Of a DNA stretch of 64,000 bases, positions 24,440 through 36,114 are shown in pieces (position 1 is the stretch's first letter; each line of letters starts with the position of its first letter). Both the position numbers and the translations under genes were made by a program. The notes beneath the pieces are model-generated. The model searched no databases and was not told the DNA's origin. It was given only the letters and a program-made list of their open reading frames with translations. The DNA comes from Ipomoea triloba (lineage: Eukaryota; Streptophyta; Magnoliopsida; Solanales; Convolvulaceae), in assembly GCF_003576645.1 (NCBI RefSeq), contig NC_044916.1:29168057-29232056 (forward strand), written 5' to 3'.

Positions 24440-24780
24440 AAGGAATGACTGGCAAGAATAAGCTTAAAGAAGGCTGACTGTAAGAGGGAGTCGGCTCGGA
24501 CAGTTGAATAGGTTGATTGATCGGAGATCGACTGACACCATTCATGGGTGAATGAGTGGAAGAGATTCCATGAAGAGGAGAAAGTACGGGGAGGAGAAAG
24601 TAGTCGGTCGGTGGAGAGTTTCGACTGATCGGAGGTCGATTGGCACTCATAGGTGAATAAGTGAAAGTGATTCCATGAAGAGGAGAAATGGGAGGAGAAA
24701 GGAGTCTCAGTGGAGAGTGTTGACCTATCGGAGGTCGATTGACACTCATGGGTATGAGTGGAGGAGAAACTGAGACTCGT
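24440..24780. repeat. Tandem array, about three 98-108 bp units
   Basis: Units start at GATCGGAGATCGACTGACAC (24519), GATCGGAGGTCGATTGGCAC (24627) and TATCGGAGGTCGATTGACAC (24725). Each goes on to CTCATRGGTGAATRAGTG, GATTCCATGAAGAGGAG and GGTGGAGAGT. Strongly purine-rich on the + strand. The surroundings to about 25250 have the same base bias and may belong to one decayed transposon, but no domain is recognisable. Confidence 0.75.
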
Positions 24781-26167
24781 TAGGATAAAACAAGTAATGA
24801 GCAAGAAGAATACGGGGCCAAGGAAGCTGATTAGAAGAAGTCAGACTCAGGGTCATGGTAGAGGGTTGGTATGGGAAGACTGACCGTGCAATTAAAAAAG
24901 TGAGTCAGTCCGGAGCTCGTCCCTAGCATGCCGAGTGAGAAGGTTTATCCGACTGGGTAGTCGAAGTAGTGATGCGCCCGGACGATGCAGATTAAGAAAC
25001 ATCCTTAGGCAAGGGGATGAAACACGGATTTCATGGGAGAGATAAAGAAAATAGATCAAGAGGCTTTAGGAAGTTGAGCAAATATAATAAGGCAAATAGG
25101 GGTATTGGACCTTGAAAAATGTTAAGTAATTCGTAAGAAAAGGAGAGCTGGATATTCTTTCCCGTGCTGTAGGCCCGCCGTTCGACTATCCAGTGATTGA
25201 TAAAACAACAATTATCTATAGAAGTCTTCGTTGACCAAATAATAACATAAAACATTTTGATATTTACATTGTAAGGATTATTGCGATATAATACTAATCA
25301 AATGTGGCGTTTAATGTTGTGGGGGGTGTGATGTATGTATGTTTCGTGGTCATCATATCAGAGAGAGAAATGATGAAGATTCTCACCTATGGAGCATGCA
25401 AGTTGTCAAGGACAGCGTTGAAAATGAAATGTTAGTAGTACTATGTTGTCGTGTTTCAGTTTTCGTGTTAACATTATATGCTCCTCAATCCGCATATCTT
25501 TTGTAGTGTTTTGATTTGGCCGACTCCTTTTCCCACATTTACTTTGGCATTTGTCATTTTTTGGGTCGATGACATAGGCCACAGCCCTCAATCACTTTAA
25601 GCTATATTAATTATTATATTCTCCGGCTTTAGGACAAAAGTTTATATAGTATCGATCTAAAAGGTAAAAGTTTATAGTGCCGATCAGTAGATACTGGTGT
25701 CCTTGCTACTGCTATAACATTTGTTCCTGTAATATCAGTACAAACTAAAAATTTTTATCGTTCACTTTTGAATGATACTGGGTACAAGAGAAACTTACGA
25801 AAATGCTTAATTAATTTTGCATATAAGGGAAAAATAGATTGGTATAGTTAACATCTATGAATTCTAGTGGATAAGAGACAAGCAGAGTTTATACAGGTGG
25901 ATCGAAGGACAGATGGACAACGACAATAGATTAAGGATTATATAAGTACATACATACATTGCAATAAACGACCATATATATATGGAAGAAACAAATATAT
26001 ATTACAACATAAAGTGGTGAATAATACATTAATATTGAAAAGGATCGGACTACCGCAGAAGACAGCAGATTATTTTGAGATCGGATGAAATCTACGGTGA
26101 TGACAGATCCATATCGAACCCCATCATCATCATCATCTTATTATTAATCTTCTAATCAGGCCTCATC

Positions 26168-26996
26168 TTATTGCAGCTTAAGAAACCTCAGAAGCCTGCC
26201 GCCAAACAAACACTTGAAATGTTATGCATGCACTATGTTACTATGTAAACTAACGTAGTTAGCAAATAATAAGGTTTAATTTCTTACGTTATTTAATTTG
26301 TGTTATATCAATTACTTTCAACATCTGTTCTAGTAATACAAGAAACACTCATGCATATTATGCTTGATTGTACCAGGTAGGAAGGATTAGGGGAGGAGGA
26401 GAGAATTTAGTCAAGTTGTTCAGATTGTTGGTTTAGTAACAACAAAGTTACATTCATTCCAGTGAAACGCTCATGCATAATATGCTTGATTGTAAAATGA
26501 GAGAATCTAGTCAAGATGACTAGACCAGACTGTTGGTTTAGTAAAAGGAAACGATAGACAACCTAGTCTGATTTATTTCTTTGTGTCCTTTTTTAACTAG
26601 GGTCACAAAACAAAGTTTATCCCATGTAGGCATACTCAAAGTGTACATTTTCAAATAGTGACTGCAGATTTTTCTTTGTCATCCAGAAAAATACTGTGAT
26701 GATAATAAGGTGCTTAGAAATTCTAATATATCTACATGCAATTAAGTATACCTTTGCTCATCATCGGCGGTGGTCTTGTAGGCCGGAAGAGGGACGTCGC
26801 CGGACTCAATACGGCGGAGATCCTCCAGAAGGATCTCATAGTGGCGCTTGACGTCGTCGGCGGACTTGCCGCCACCCACAGCTCTGGCGACATTCTGCCA
26901 CCGGTCCGGCGTGTCCTTGTCAAACGTCGCCAAAGCCTTCTCAAACAACTTGTTTTGGCGGGGAGTCCATGAAGAACGAAACGAACTTGATGCCAT
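26168..26996 (-). CDS. RL: RADIALIS-like single-MYB (SANT) protein
   Basis: Small nuclear protein of the RAD/RL family. Members compete with larger MYB partners (the DIV/DRIF module) and affect flower asymmetry, embryo and growth traits; which role applies here is unknown. Exon 1 is 26996-26752 and exon 2 only 28 nt, 26195-26168; the 556-bp intron is GT-AG. Protein 90 aa: [20 protein letters not shown], then SANT helices with [15 protein letters not shown] and [20 protein letters not shown], ending [10 protein letters not shown] and Y stand at the core positions usual for this MYB type. The start at 26996 (MASSS) is preferred to an in-frame ATG at 27011. Reading through the donor would end in YT, so the second exon is inferred from splice sites and the family-like tail. 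The intron carries a local duplication and a SINE-like repeat. Confidence 0.93.
26325..26550. repeat. Local duplication inside the RL intron
   Basis: CTCATGCATATTATGCTTGA (about 26349) and CTCATGCATAATATGCTTGA (about 26470) begin two diverged copies about 120 bp apart. Each goes on to GAGAATYTAGTCAAG and GTTGGTTTAGTAA. Lies wholly within the intron 26196-26751. Confidence 0.75.
26560..26700 (+). repeat. SINE-like repeat family A in RL intron
   Basis: TAACTAGGGTCACAAAAC, GTTTATCCCATGTAG and AGTGACTGCAGATTTTTC match in order the 46260-46340 part of the family A copy. The 5' part is truncated. Orientation is opposite to RL transcription. Confidence 0.5.
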
Positions 26997-27150
26997 TGAT
27001 TGCAATTGCAACTTCTTGTTACTTATTTAAAAAGGAAATTTAAAAAAAAAGTCCAAAAAAGAAAGAAGAGAATTGAAAAAGAGCGGAGCAGATAAGGAAA
27101 GAGAGACTGAGAAGATGATGGGGTTGAGGAGTTTAGCCATGCTTGAGGCG

Positions 27151-27158
27151 CTTATAAA
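27151..27158 (-). promoter_or_regulatory. Likely TATA box of RL
   Basis: TTTATAAG on the minus strand, 155 bp upstream of the RL start codon. Sequence between it and the start is pyrimidine-rich, as in many plant leaders. An ATG at 27140 is only about 11-16 nt downstream and probably precedes the transcription start. Confidence 0.4.
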
Positions 27159-27632
27159 GAGAGTGGAGGATCGGAATCCAGTTGGCTAAGAGGCAAAGGT
27201 GAGTGTGACTCGTCTCCTTCACAGCCACAAGCTTGCTGACGGGCACAATATTTTTATTTTATGGGTTTGATTACTGTGGACTTAAATGACCAGAGGCACA
27301 ATATATTTATCTATCTATATACTCTTTCCGTCTTATTTTATGTGTTTGATTCAGTAAACTCAGTGTAAACTTAAATGTTAAATCACCATTTAATTTTTTT
27401 GTAATATTTAATTTAAAAATTTATACAAAATTTATATATTTATGAATTATAAATTTAAAAAATGTTTATACTAAAAATGGGATAATAAAGTTGTTTTTTA
27501 CCGGGTATTTCATTTGTTTTGTTTTCTAGTAATTTTTTTTGTCACATATGTTGTCTAGAACGTTCACACATACATATATATGCACGTGGGGTTAGTACCC
27601 CAACCCAAATTACTCATATTAAATTTCAGATT

Positions 27633-27911
27633 TAATCATCTTCGTTCTCAATTGTTTCCAAATTGTCAATGTAATCTTTAATTTTCAATTTCAACCAATT
27701 TGATCATCAAATTATTTAAAATTTCATTAATTAAACCATTCCAAGGACCAAATGGTGATTTTCACATTTTTAAACTTTCGTCAATTTGGTCCCTAAAAGA
27801 GTTTAATTGACGAAATTTGAAACAATTCGAGGATCAAATTGGTTGAAATTGAAAACTCAAGACTACATGGATAGTTGGGAAATAATTGGGGACCAAAATG
27901 GTGATTTTCCC
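27633..27911. mobile_element. Fold-back MITE, about 280 bp
   Basis: Nearly the whole element is an inverted repeat. AATTTTCAATTTCAACCAAT near 27690 is matched on the other strand by GTTTTCAATTTCAACCAATT near 27850, and the match runs outward (AATTGTTTCC against AATTATTTCC) and inward (AATTTCATTAATTAAAC against AATTTCGTCAATTAAAC). No coding capacity; family not recognised. Confidence 0.7.
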
Positions 27912-28667
27912 TAAATTTTGTACACAATTGTATTCATGTAATATAGTAAAATGAGATGGAAACAGCTTACAATTAAGGTTTAAAAGTATAAATAATATTG
28001 TATATATAAAATAATAGCCAACAAGCCGCGGAATGATGTTTGATTCTTACCACAAACATTCAGAGTTTGAGTTTTGGTTGGGTTTGTTGTGTGCACGAGT
28101 GTACACTTTAATTTGGTGTTAAGTCTCGAAACTACATTGACTCGATTTACCTTTTCATGGACTTGAAACAAGTTTATGAAATTTATGATATAATTTGTCG
28201 AAGCTTAGCTTGAAACCGGGTTGTTAAAAAAAAATAAAAAAATAGTCAAAGTAAAATAATAGTGGGTGTATTTGATTTAAATTCCTAATAATTTGATTTG
28301 TTTAGTATATGGTGACATATATAACCTTAATCTTGATTCGTTTTAGTGCCCCATAAACAGACAATGCATATATGCATCATATATTTTATTCTGTCATCCT
28401 TGGCGTCGCATATATGCTTGCTTAAATTCTGTCATATGTAATCTATTTTTCTTTTAATTTACATATGCCAGACAAAAGGCAGCAAAGATGACAGTACATA
28501 TTGATGAAAATTTCTTTAAAGTTATACAGTATATGATCAAATTATATATTTAAAATAATGAAAGAAATGATAATAAAATTTGTAATATTTATTAAATTTA
28601 CTCGACACCATTTTTTTTTTAATTTTCTAACCATTGATCATCAAAGATGGACGGTTTAGATTAGCTA

Positions 28668-28668
<1 letters not shown>

Positions 28669-28711
<43 letters not shown>
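28669..28711. repeat. (TA)n microsatellite
   Basis: 43-bp uninterrupted TA run. Confidence 0.95.
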
Positions 28712-28715
<4 letters not shown>

Positions 28716-29569
28716 TCTAGTTGTACTTTTATTTATAATTTGTTATTTGCTAAAAAATTTCGGGATTTTTATTTTAATTCTGAGGTTTATAATGTAGACT
28801 GATTTGTGATTTATATATAAATTTTAAAATTTCTTCCTAGTTGAGTAATTTATTACTTATATTTATAAGGCATGTTAATTACTAGTTGTGACATTTATAA
28901 GGTGGTATGTGGGGGTAATAATTATTTAAATAGATTAATTAATTGATATGAAATATTTTTTGTAATTGACTTGTGAAAAAATTTGAAAAAAAGTTTACTT
29001 TTTATGAGGATAATCTACAAATTTCTATTATGCATTATTGTATATATTCAAATTAATTTAGAAATACTTGCGGAAAATTGCATTATATTACAACCATTTA
29101 ATAAAGGTAATATACATTTCATTACAACCATTTCATCTAATATTTTTTTTTTTTTATCATGTTTCAAAGTTGTTTACCAGTGAGCCCAGGCCAGTTAACA
29201 GTATTTCTAGCTCCCTGACTCTGATTTGTTATTTTGTTATTTGTATTGAAGTAGTAACCTGACATATATGTTTGTATATATTGATAGAGAGCAAATTGAT
29301 ATGATATATGCATGGAATAGGCCGTGTTTGAGATGGTTGTTGGAATTGGTGTTTTGGATGCTTATTAGCCTATAAATAAGCCTCCAAAGGCAGTCTGCTC
29401 ACCTGAATTTTGGACCATACATATTGTTTCATGCATCGTAACTGCGCAGAAACCTTTTCGAAACCCTCTATGCTTTCTTGCATGTGCAGACTGCATGCAG
29501 ATCAGATGCACTTGAGATAGATGCTGAAGCAACTAGCTTCAATTCGCTTCTTAATTAAAATCCGGTGGC

Positions 29570-29855
29570 TACTCCTGACGGCCAGGCTAACTCAGTTAGT
29601 TTGATAAATCATCTTAAAGCTTTACACCAATAGTAGTTTAGAGTTCGAATCTCATTAGAAACCTGCAAGGTCGTAATTGAAAGACGTTAACCAATCAGAG
29701 GTGATGAAAATCTTTCATACCGATAGTAGTGTAAAAGGGGTGAAAACCTAAGTATTAATAGACGAATCTCGATTTACCTCCTCTAGTAACTCTTGAACAA
29801 GAGTTTTAGGACTTGAGATTAGTCTTGTATAAGCTGAAAAACCTAATTCTGTTGC
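29570..29855 (+). repeat. SINE-like repeat family B
   Basis: GGCTAACTCAGTTAGTTTGA followed by TTTAGAGTTCGAATCTCAT gives A- and B-box-like blocks of a tRNA-derived head. The body has AGAGGTGATGAAAATCTTTC and GGGGTGAAAACC, and the tail has CGAATCTCGATTTACCTCCT and GAGATTAGTCTTGTATAAGC. Same order in 43615-43845. Confidence 0.65.
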
Positions 29856-29986
29856 TATTGTACCCTTATCCACTTGCTGCCGGTTTTTTCTGGTTGTGTG
29901 GTCATTGTAACACATATACACCACCTGCCCACCATCTTGCTACTTAGATTCATTTTCAATGTTAAATATACAGTAATATATGTGCG

Positions 29987-29988
<2 letters not shown>

Positions 29989-30028
<40 letters not shown>
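29989..30028. repeat. (AT)n microsatellite
   Basis: 40-bp uninterrupted AT run. Confidence 0.95.
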
Positions 30029-30030
<2 letters not shown>

Positions 30031-31374
30031 TAATTGCACTTTTCACCACTAGATTATAGATCAAGTGTAAGTTTAGTCTTTCGAAAAATTATAATAGTCC
30101 TATGTTAAAACAATAGTTTGGTTCCTAATATGTTCAAGGATAAAAATAATTACTTTTGTGACTAATTAAGGGTTAAAATTACAACTCTTTTGATACAAAA
30201 CAGGAAAATAAACTCTGGGCAAGAAATTGTTGAAAAGCTTGAGGATGGAGTGGTTTCCAAGATCAATCTCCGGGCATGATGGACTCAGAAGTTTTCCAAT
30301 CAATCAATTATTTTATTATAGACATTTAACACTTGAAGATCGAATCCATTGTCGGATTGCCTAGTTTATAGATGTTGTAATTGTTTAGGTTTCAAAATAG
30401 GATGAAACTAACGAAATATGATATTAGAATAGACACAAATAACTTCTCACAAAAAAAAAAGAATAGACAAAAATGACCTTATTAGTCGGTAATTAATGAC
30501 CACAAGAATGTAGGTAAATTAGCCTAGGTTATCTATAGATGATCCGTTCAAAACAATCATTCCCATTAGAAGTCAAATTTATAACATTGTAATCACTAAA
30601 TCAACAGTTTAACCAATTTGATTGAGGTTACTTCCTGTCTCCAGAATGACATTAGCCTTAAGTTTAAACCAACTTATAGTCTTCAAATTTTAAATCAAAT
30701 TTCACCCGTAGCCCACAAATACACGTATTTACATGCTTGACCCGTCAAAATATCATTTGGACGGCAGGTGAATATGCGTAAATGATATAAAGGTCGTGTT
30801 CAAGGGTGTGCCCAACGCCATAAATACGCAATAGGGAGAGGTGTTGCCCGGGCCGGGTTGGATTTGGGGGGTTTATGCGGGCCATGAGAATAGACGTGGG
30901 GGTAGGAATGGGAACCAAAAGTAAAAATTTGGTCCATCCAGTGGCGACGTAATTAACGAATAAAACCAAAACGAAATAATTAGAAATGATTTGACAATAA
31001 TAGGCATTGGCATTGGATGTGGTACCATTGCGTACAACGTCGTGGTCCTTAATTCTACCTAGCCTAGTATTGAATCTTAACACTTTATGGGATTCGATCT
31101 GTCCTCCCACAACTTGCCGCCTTTAATTTTTCCCCCCAGATTTATGCTGCCTAATCAAACTTCATTTCACTTTCCAAAGTCAAATCAAATCGAAGTGCGA
31201 CTTTCACATATATTTATTATATTAATTAATTTTGTACTAGAATATAAGCATCAAAGTATTATAGGATTGTCGGCTAAAGTTTTCGTCCCTCATAACATAT
31301 AATTCTAGTTAATGCATGTAATTCCTATTGAAATATATTCTATGAAGTATTGTGCATTTGGTCTTTTTTAAATG

Positions 31375-31377
<3 letters not shown>

Positions 31378-31433
<56 letters not shown>
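31378..31433. repeat. (TAT)n trinucleotide microsatellite
   Basis: About 18 uninterrupted ATT/TAT units. Confidence 0.95.
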
Positions 31434-31435
<2 letters not shown>

Positions 31436-34400
31436 CTATTAAATTAATTTTTTAATTTTTTTTTATTAAAAGCTTCTTATGATATTAAATTTTAAGTTTT
31501 GAATAATAAACTTCATTATAGTAGTTCAATTTTTTTAAAAAGAAAAGTAACTTAATAGATTAATGCAAGAGCTCCAAATTGAAGCTAAGGGACGGTGCCT
31601 AATACAACGAAAATTCTTGCGACAAAGTAGTTTCGATCAAAATATGAGCTAAAATGCTTGACGATCTAGGAACAAAAATAATGGAACAATAATCAATATA
31701 TTAGTTCAATTCATCCCATGTAAGTTAAACATTTAATTAGTTGGTACAAACGCAATTCACTTATTGAGTGTTGTTTTCTTCTTCTTCGTCTTCTTTTCAT
31801 ATGGCATTTAGTAGCATTTACAAGTTTGAGTTTAGTTCTTACTCAGAGAAAAGTTTGATCCAAAACTCTTTAATACAATACACTAATTATAAGGTTCAAA
31901 CTTATGACATTAACTTGCATTTGTATTAACAGTCCGCTTATCAATTGCTTTAAATTACTAGATTAGTGACTCAAAATTTTAAATGGTTTGAAATCACCCC
32001 ATTTATACCGACAAGAGATAGAACTATTGATCCATAGTGTGATTTTGGTAAGATTAGATTGCCTAACCTAACATTATATATTTATATTTTTTTTGTAAAA
32101 ATTAAGGGATAATGGCATTTATTAGAAAATTTAAAAGTTGATGAAAGAAAAGTAGAGAATCTGTTATACATTTTGCAAATTTTAAAAACAAAAGAAAAAA
32201 AAATGAAAAAGTAAAGAAATGAAATGCTAAAAAATTGAAATAAACGCAACTTAAATTTCATGTTGTTCATTGACTCTTTTTTTTTTTTTTAATCTTCTTT
32301 CTTTATAAATGAAATCTTCAAATCAATTGGTTTTTGGAGCTTTCATATCGAACATTTCTTTTTTAACTTTTGCTTTACAAAAATGATCTATGCTTAATGA
32401 GCATTAATATAGCTAATCCCATTTACTTATTATATATATACATTTAATATAATTATTGTTTGAAATTTTATTTTATTATTTAAATGTAATTAGATCTATA
32501 TTCCATTTCTAAATTTACCTTCCACTATTCATCTATTCATTATATGATTAGATTTTTTTTATTTAGTTACTAAATACATCTTTTAAACTTGTGATAAAGT
32601 AATTGAATTGAAGCATGTATTCCATCTCAATAATTGGTTGCATATCCCTAATGTGTGTGAGTGCTTACTTAGTCTCTTTTTATTGGATAGCGTGGAGACT
32701 TGAACCTACGACCTTTCGCATGATGTTGGTCCTGTAACCAAATTGAAGCATCTGTAAAATCTTAACCAAAAACCTAACATCATAATTAGATTGCATATAT
32801 ATAAGGTCAGTTAATTCATGAACAATATAAAAATATTTATTAATTAACATATTAACAAGTAAATATTATGAGTTATGAGTTGTGGTAAGTTTATACGCCA
32901 ACATCTCTTGGTCAAGCCCGCCCTACAAGGCATTCTTAGTACAATTCAGCTCTCACATGTGATTTAATTTGTAACATATTTCACATGAATACAATTTATC
33001 ATTGTATAATAATTGCAGTTTTCGACCACCGACGTCACTCAGAAAAAAAAGAAGAAAATAAATAGTTACGTTCTCCTATTCCAATTACATTACATACATA
33101 TAATGGGAAAGAAAGGAATATTTTAATTTGATAGTTTAATGGGAAGAATAAGTGCCAATATCCATGATAATATGATATTTAACCCCATGCAACTGAGTCC
33201 TCTAGCTTGGGGTCAAAAACCAACAGTGGGGGCAAATTAAAGACACACACTTTTCAATAGGAGGTACCTAGGTACCTAGCTAGCTAGCTAAAGATTGAAG
33301 GTATGTAGGTCCACCACTGTACTCTTGATTCTTCATTAATTATTTATCTATCATTCATCCAATGCATCATATATCATATATGCCTGCTGGCATCATATCC
33401 CAGCTGCCTCAGGCCATGTATTGTTGCTAAATGTACACATCACTCTTTTATGTATTGGAAAAGAACGAATTTTCCATTTTTGAATCCCACAAATGAAAAA
33501 GAGAAAATTAAATGGAAGAATTGAAGAAGATGATGATGTTGAGTTGAGTAGATCCATGGAATTATATATATAAAAAAGCAACTGGAAAAGTGCAGGTTCT
33601 TCTGCTGCCAATCAAAGGGAATGTTAGTTCGTCCTTTCCCTACTTTATTGTTTATTATTTGGTTTTAATTCTTCTCCTTTCTTTATTATTGTGCATGCAA
33701 ATCTCTTGTAGAAGATATGACAGTTCCTAACCAAGTGGCCTGGCCTTTTTATTCGATCTTCTGCCAATTGAGAAAGCAAAGCAATGAATTTACTGCAATG
33801 TGCTCAAATAATACTCTACAAAATTATATTGTACAGTGTGACATTAATTAATTATATTGATACGATCTTGGAGCAATAACATAGTGTGTATATTCAGAAT
33901 AAGATGGTTGAATTGGTTGCTGCGATCAAGGAAAAAGAAATTAATTAAAGCGCCTAGTTTGAAGGCATCTTAATTTAGTCCCGGGGTCCATTCATAGGTA
34001 ATAATAAGCTATGAGGACCAAATGTTAGGAATATAATCTTACGAAAAGGATTATTTTCACCAAAAAATAACAAGCACAAAAATAAAAGGAGAAAGGGTTA
34101 GGTTAGCCTGAGTCGTGTGATACCCATACTATTTTTAAAACCTTATTTGCTACCTCCCAAAGGTGCTAGGAATGAGCCTAGGTTTCCCAAAATAAAACAA
34201 GCTAGCTACGATTTAACGTTTGAGCACTCAAACGAATAAACCCTGCGAACTAGAACACAGAAAGGAGGAACAAAGATGAGCCGAGGTTTTTTCTGGAAAG
34301 CAAAAACGATAGTGTTAGAGTTGTCAAAATCCACCTGCTGCATCCAAAGGCTTTATATAGGAGAAGGAAGGATAAGTAACATTTATCATGACATTAAAAC

Positions 34401-34547
34401 TGATAATAAAATCAATTTTTTTGAAAGCATAATAAAATCAGTCTTTGTGTGGCATTAAAACTAATAATAACATCAGTCTATACCTACCTCTAAGGACTCG
34501 ACCCAAAAAAGAGAGTATAGCCAAACACATTTTAAAATATCAATGGA

Positions 34548-34720
34548 CACTAGTACAAAATAACACATCAGCTACACATGTAAAAGAAAATCTACTACAC
34601 ATGTAACGAATGTAGCGGATTCTGGTGTCACGGAAAGCTTGCGAATTCATTTTATTTTTTAATTAAAAAAGTATATGCGGCACCTCTTTCGAAAGAGGTG
34701 TCGCTGATACCGTTTAAAAA
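34548..34720 (+). mobile_element. Possible CACTA-type transposon terminus
   Basis: Begins CACTAGTACAAAATAACA, a form typical of CACTA/En-Spm ends. It is followed by two subterminal copies of CTACACATGTAA (about 34571 and 34593) and then a 20-bp perfect palindrome CACCTCTTTCGAAAGAGGTG (34681-34700). No matching TACTAGTG end with a 3-bp target duplication was found nearby, so it is either truncated or a degraded derivative. Confidence 0.5.
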
Positions 34721-35714
34721 AAATAAAAAATAAATAAAACTATTATATAAGAACGAATATAAAATAAAAATGTAATAATTTTTTTTGTCAAATTAAATAT
34801 AATGTTTAAAAAATTTTAAAAAATATATAATACAAAATTTAACTTAAAAGTGACATTTTTTGTGTATATATACAAAATTATTCACTAAAATTTTGATGTC
34901 AATTTTTTCTAAAATTTATTTTCAAGGACAACTAAAACCAATATATGGATTCTAGAAACATAATTATCTTTCTTCAAAAAAAAGAAACATAATTATCAAA
35001 TATAAAAGTAATGAATTATAAATAAAACAATATTTTAAAAATTAGACCCCAAAAGTTGAGTTTTGTTTTTGTTTATTTTTTTTGAGAACCATTGACTCTG
35101 TTACAATGCCTGTTCATAACTAACTTTTCAATCTATTAAAACACGAAGAGTCAATATTGCCTCCACTAAGATTCGCTCGAACCCACAATCTTTCATATAC
35201 AAGAGCAATTTACTGTGACCACGTACCAACTACCAAGTCTTTGCCAGTAGATTAATTATTATAAAGTATTATTTTCGTGTGATGACGTATTTTGATAATG
35301 AAACGATTAAAGCATCTTTCATCCTTGCAAATGATTGGAGTTGCATTCACTCGAAAAAGGTATTTTAAATGGTTCATGTTTACTCAAAATGTACTTTCCG
35401 AATTCCAATACACCCTATCAAACTAAAAACTTTGAAGACATTTAAAAATGAAGACATATGATGATAAATTGAAATCCTTTTGGGCTAGGGTTCTATATTC
35501 TTGATTCGTGACTTGTAGATTACTCCTTATTTGTATTGGCTTAGCAGCTTAGAGTGTATCATTTTACGAGCCCAAACATCGAGGCCCAACTTCTGAATCT
35601 TCTTGACAAAGTGACGAGTTATCCTAGCCTACATGACTGTAAATCAGCAGTTGGCTCATAGAATGTTAAACTACATTAAAAAAAATGTACATAATAATAT
35701 ATTACTTTTGAAAA

Positions 35715-36114
35715 AAGTTAATTCCATTTTTTGTCCTAGATTTATAGGTGACAGTCCACTTAAGTCCCTTTTTATTAGAACATCTACTTTTGGTCATAAT
35801 ATTATTGTGACATGACCATTTTTGGTCCTTTATCAATAAAACAGTTTAAATATTGTTAAATTCAATGATGTTTCAGTCTTCAATTATGGATGTTTTTAAA
35901 AAAATAAACATAAAAAATATAACGGTTCAACATACTTTAGATAAAAAAAATTGAAATGCATTTGTATTTAACGATATTTTGACGATTTTGTTGATGGAGG
36001 ACTAAAAATGGTCATGCCGCAATAATACTAGGACCAAATGAGGATATTTTAATAAAAGAGGACTAAAAGTGGATTGTCACCTATAAATCTAGGACCAAAA
36101 ATGGAATTAACTCC
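35715..36114. mobile_element. MULE-like MITE with 9-bp target duplication
   Basis: 400 bp, flanked by the 9-bp direct repeat TTTTGAAAA at 35706-35714 and 36115-36123. Inverted ends of about 45 bp: GTTAATTCCATTTTTTGTCC then AGATTTATAGGTGACAGTCC on the left, and the same with few changes inverted on the right. The interior includes TAACGATATTTTGACGATTT. No coding capacity. The second, older copy is 12592-12994. Confidence 0.85.

Larger units (their letters stand above)
19800..26160. other. Gene-free spacer between KCS and RL
   Basis: No convincing gene. It holds three GGTCCA-type elements (21502-21760, 22444-22672, 23672-24041), a purine-rich tandem array (24440-24780) and otherwise AT-rich sequence. 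The open frames at 23650-24150 lie within an inverted-repeat element and read on both strands by symmetry. Those at 24349-24804 lie in the tandem array. In 19800-21500, 22680-23660 and 24800-26160 I see nothing else that can be named. Confidence 0.7.

Noticed and set aside
24349..24804. 151- and 108-codon minus-strand frames
   Set aside because: They follow a 98-108 bp tandem array; Ser/Thr-rich repeat peptide with no recognised domain or start context.
27031..27140. 37-codon upstream frame before RL (ATG at 27140, minus strand)
   Set aside because: The ATG is only about 11-16 nt from the likely TATA box, so it probably precedes the transcription start.
29640..29665. tRNA gene suggested by the GTTCGAATC block
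   Set aside because: No acceptor stem or anticodon arm can be drawn; it is the B-box remnant of a SINE-like repeat.
30745..31110. 121-codon minus-strand frame
   Set aside because: No domain, signal or splice context, and surrounded by gene-free DNA; consistent with chance.
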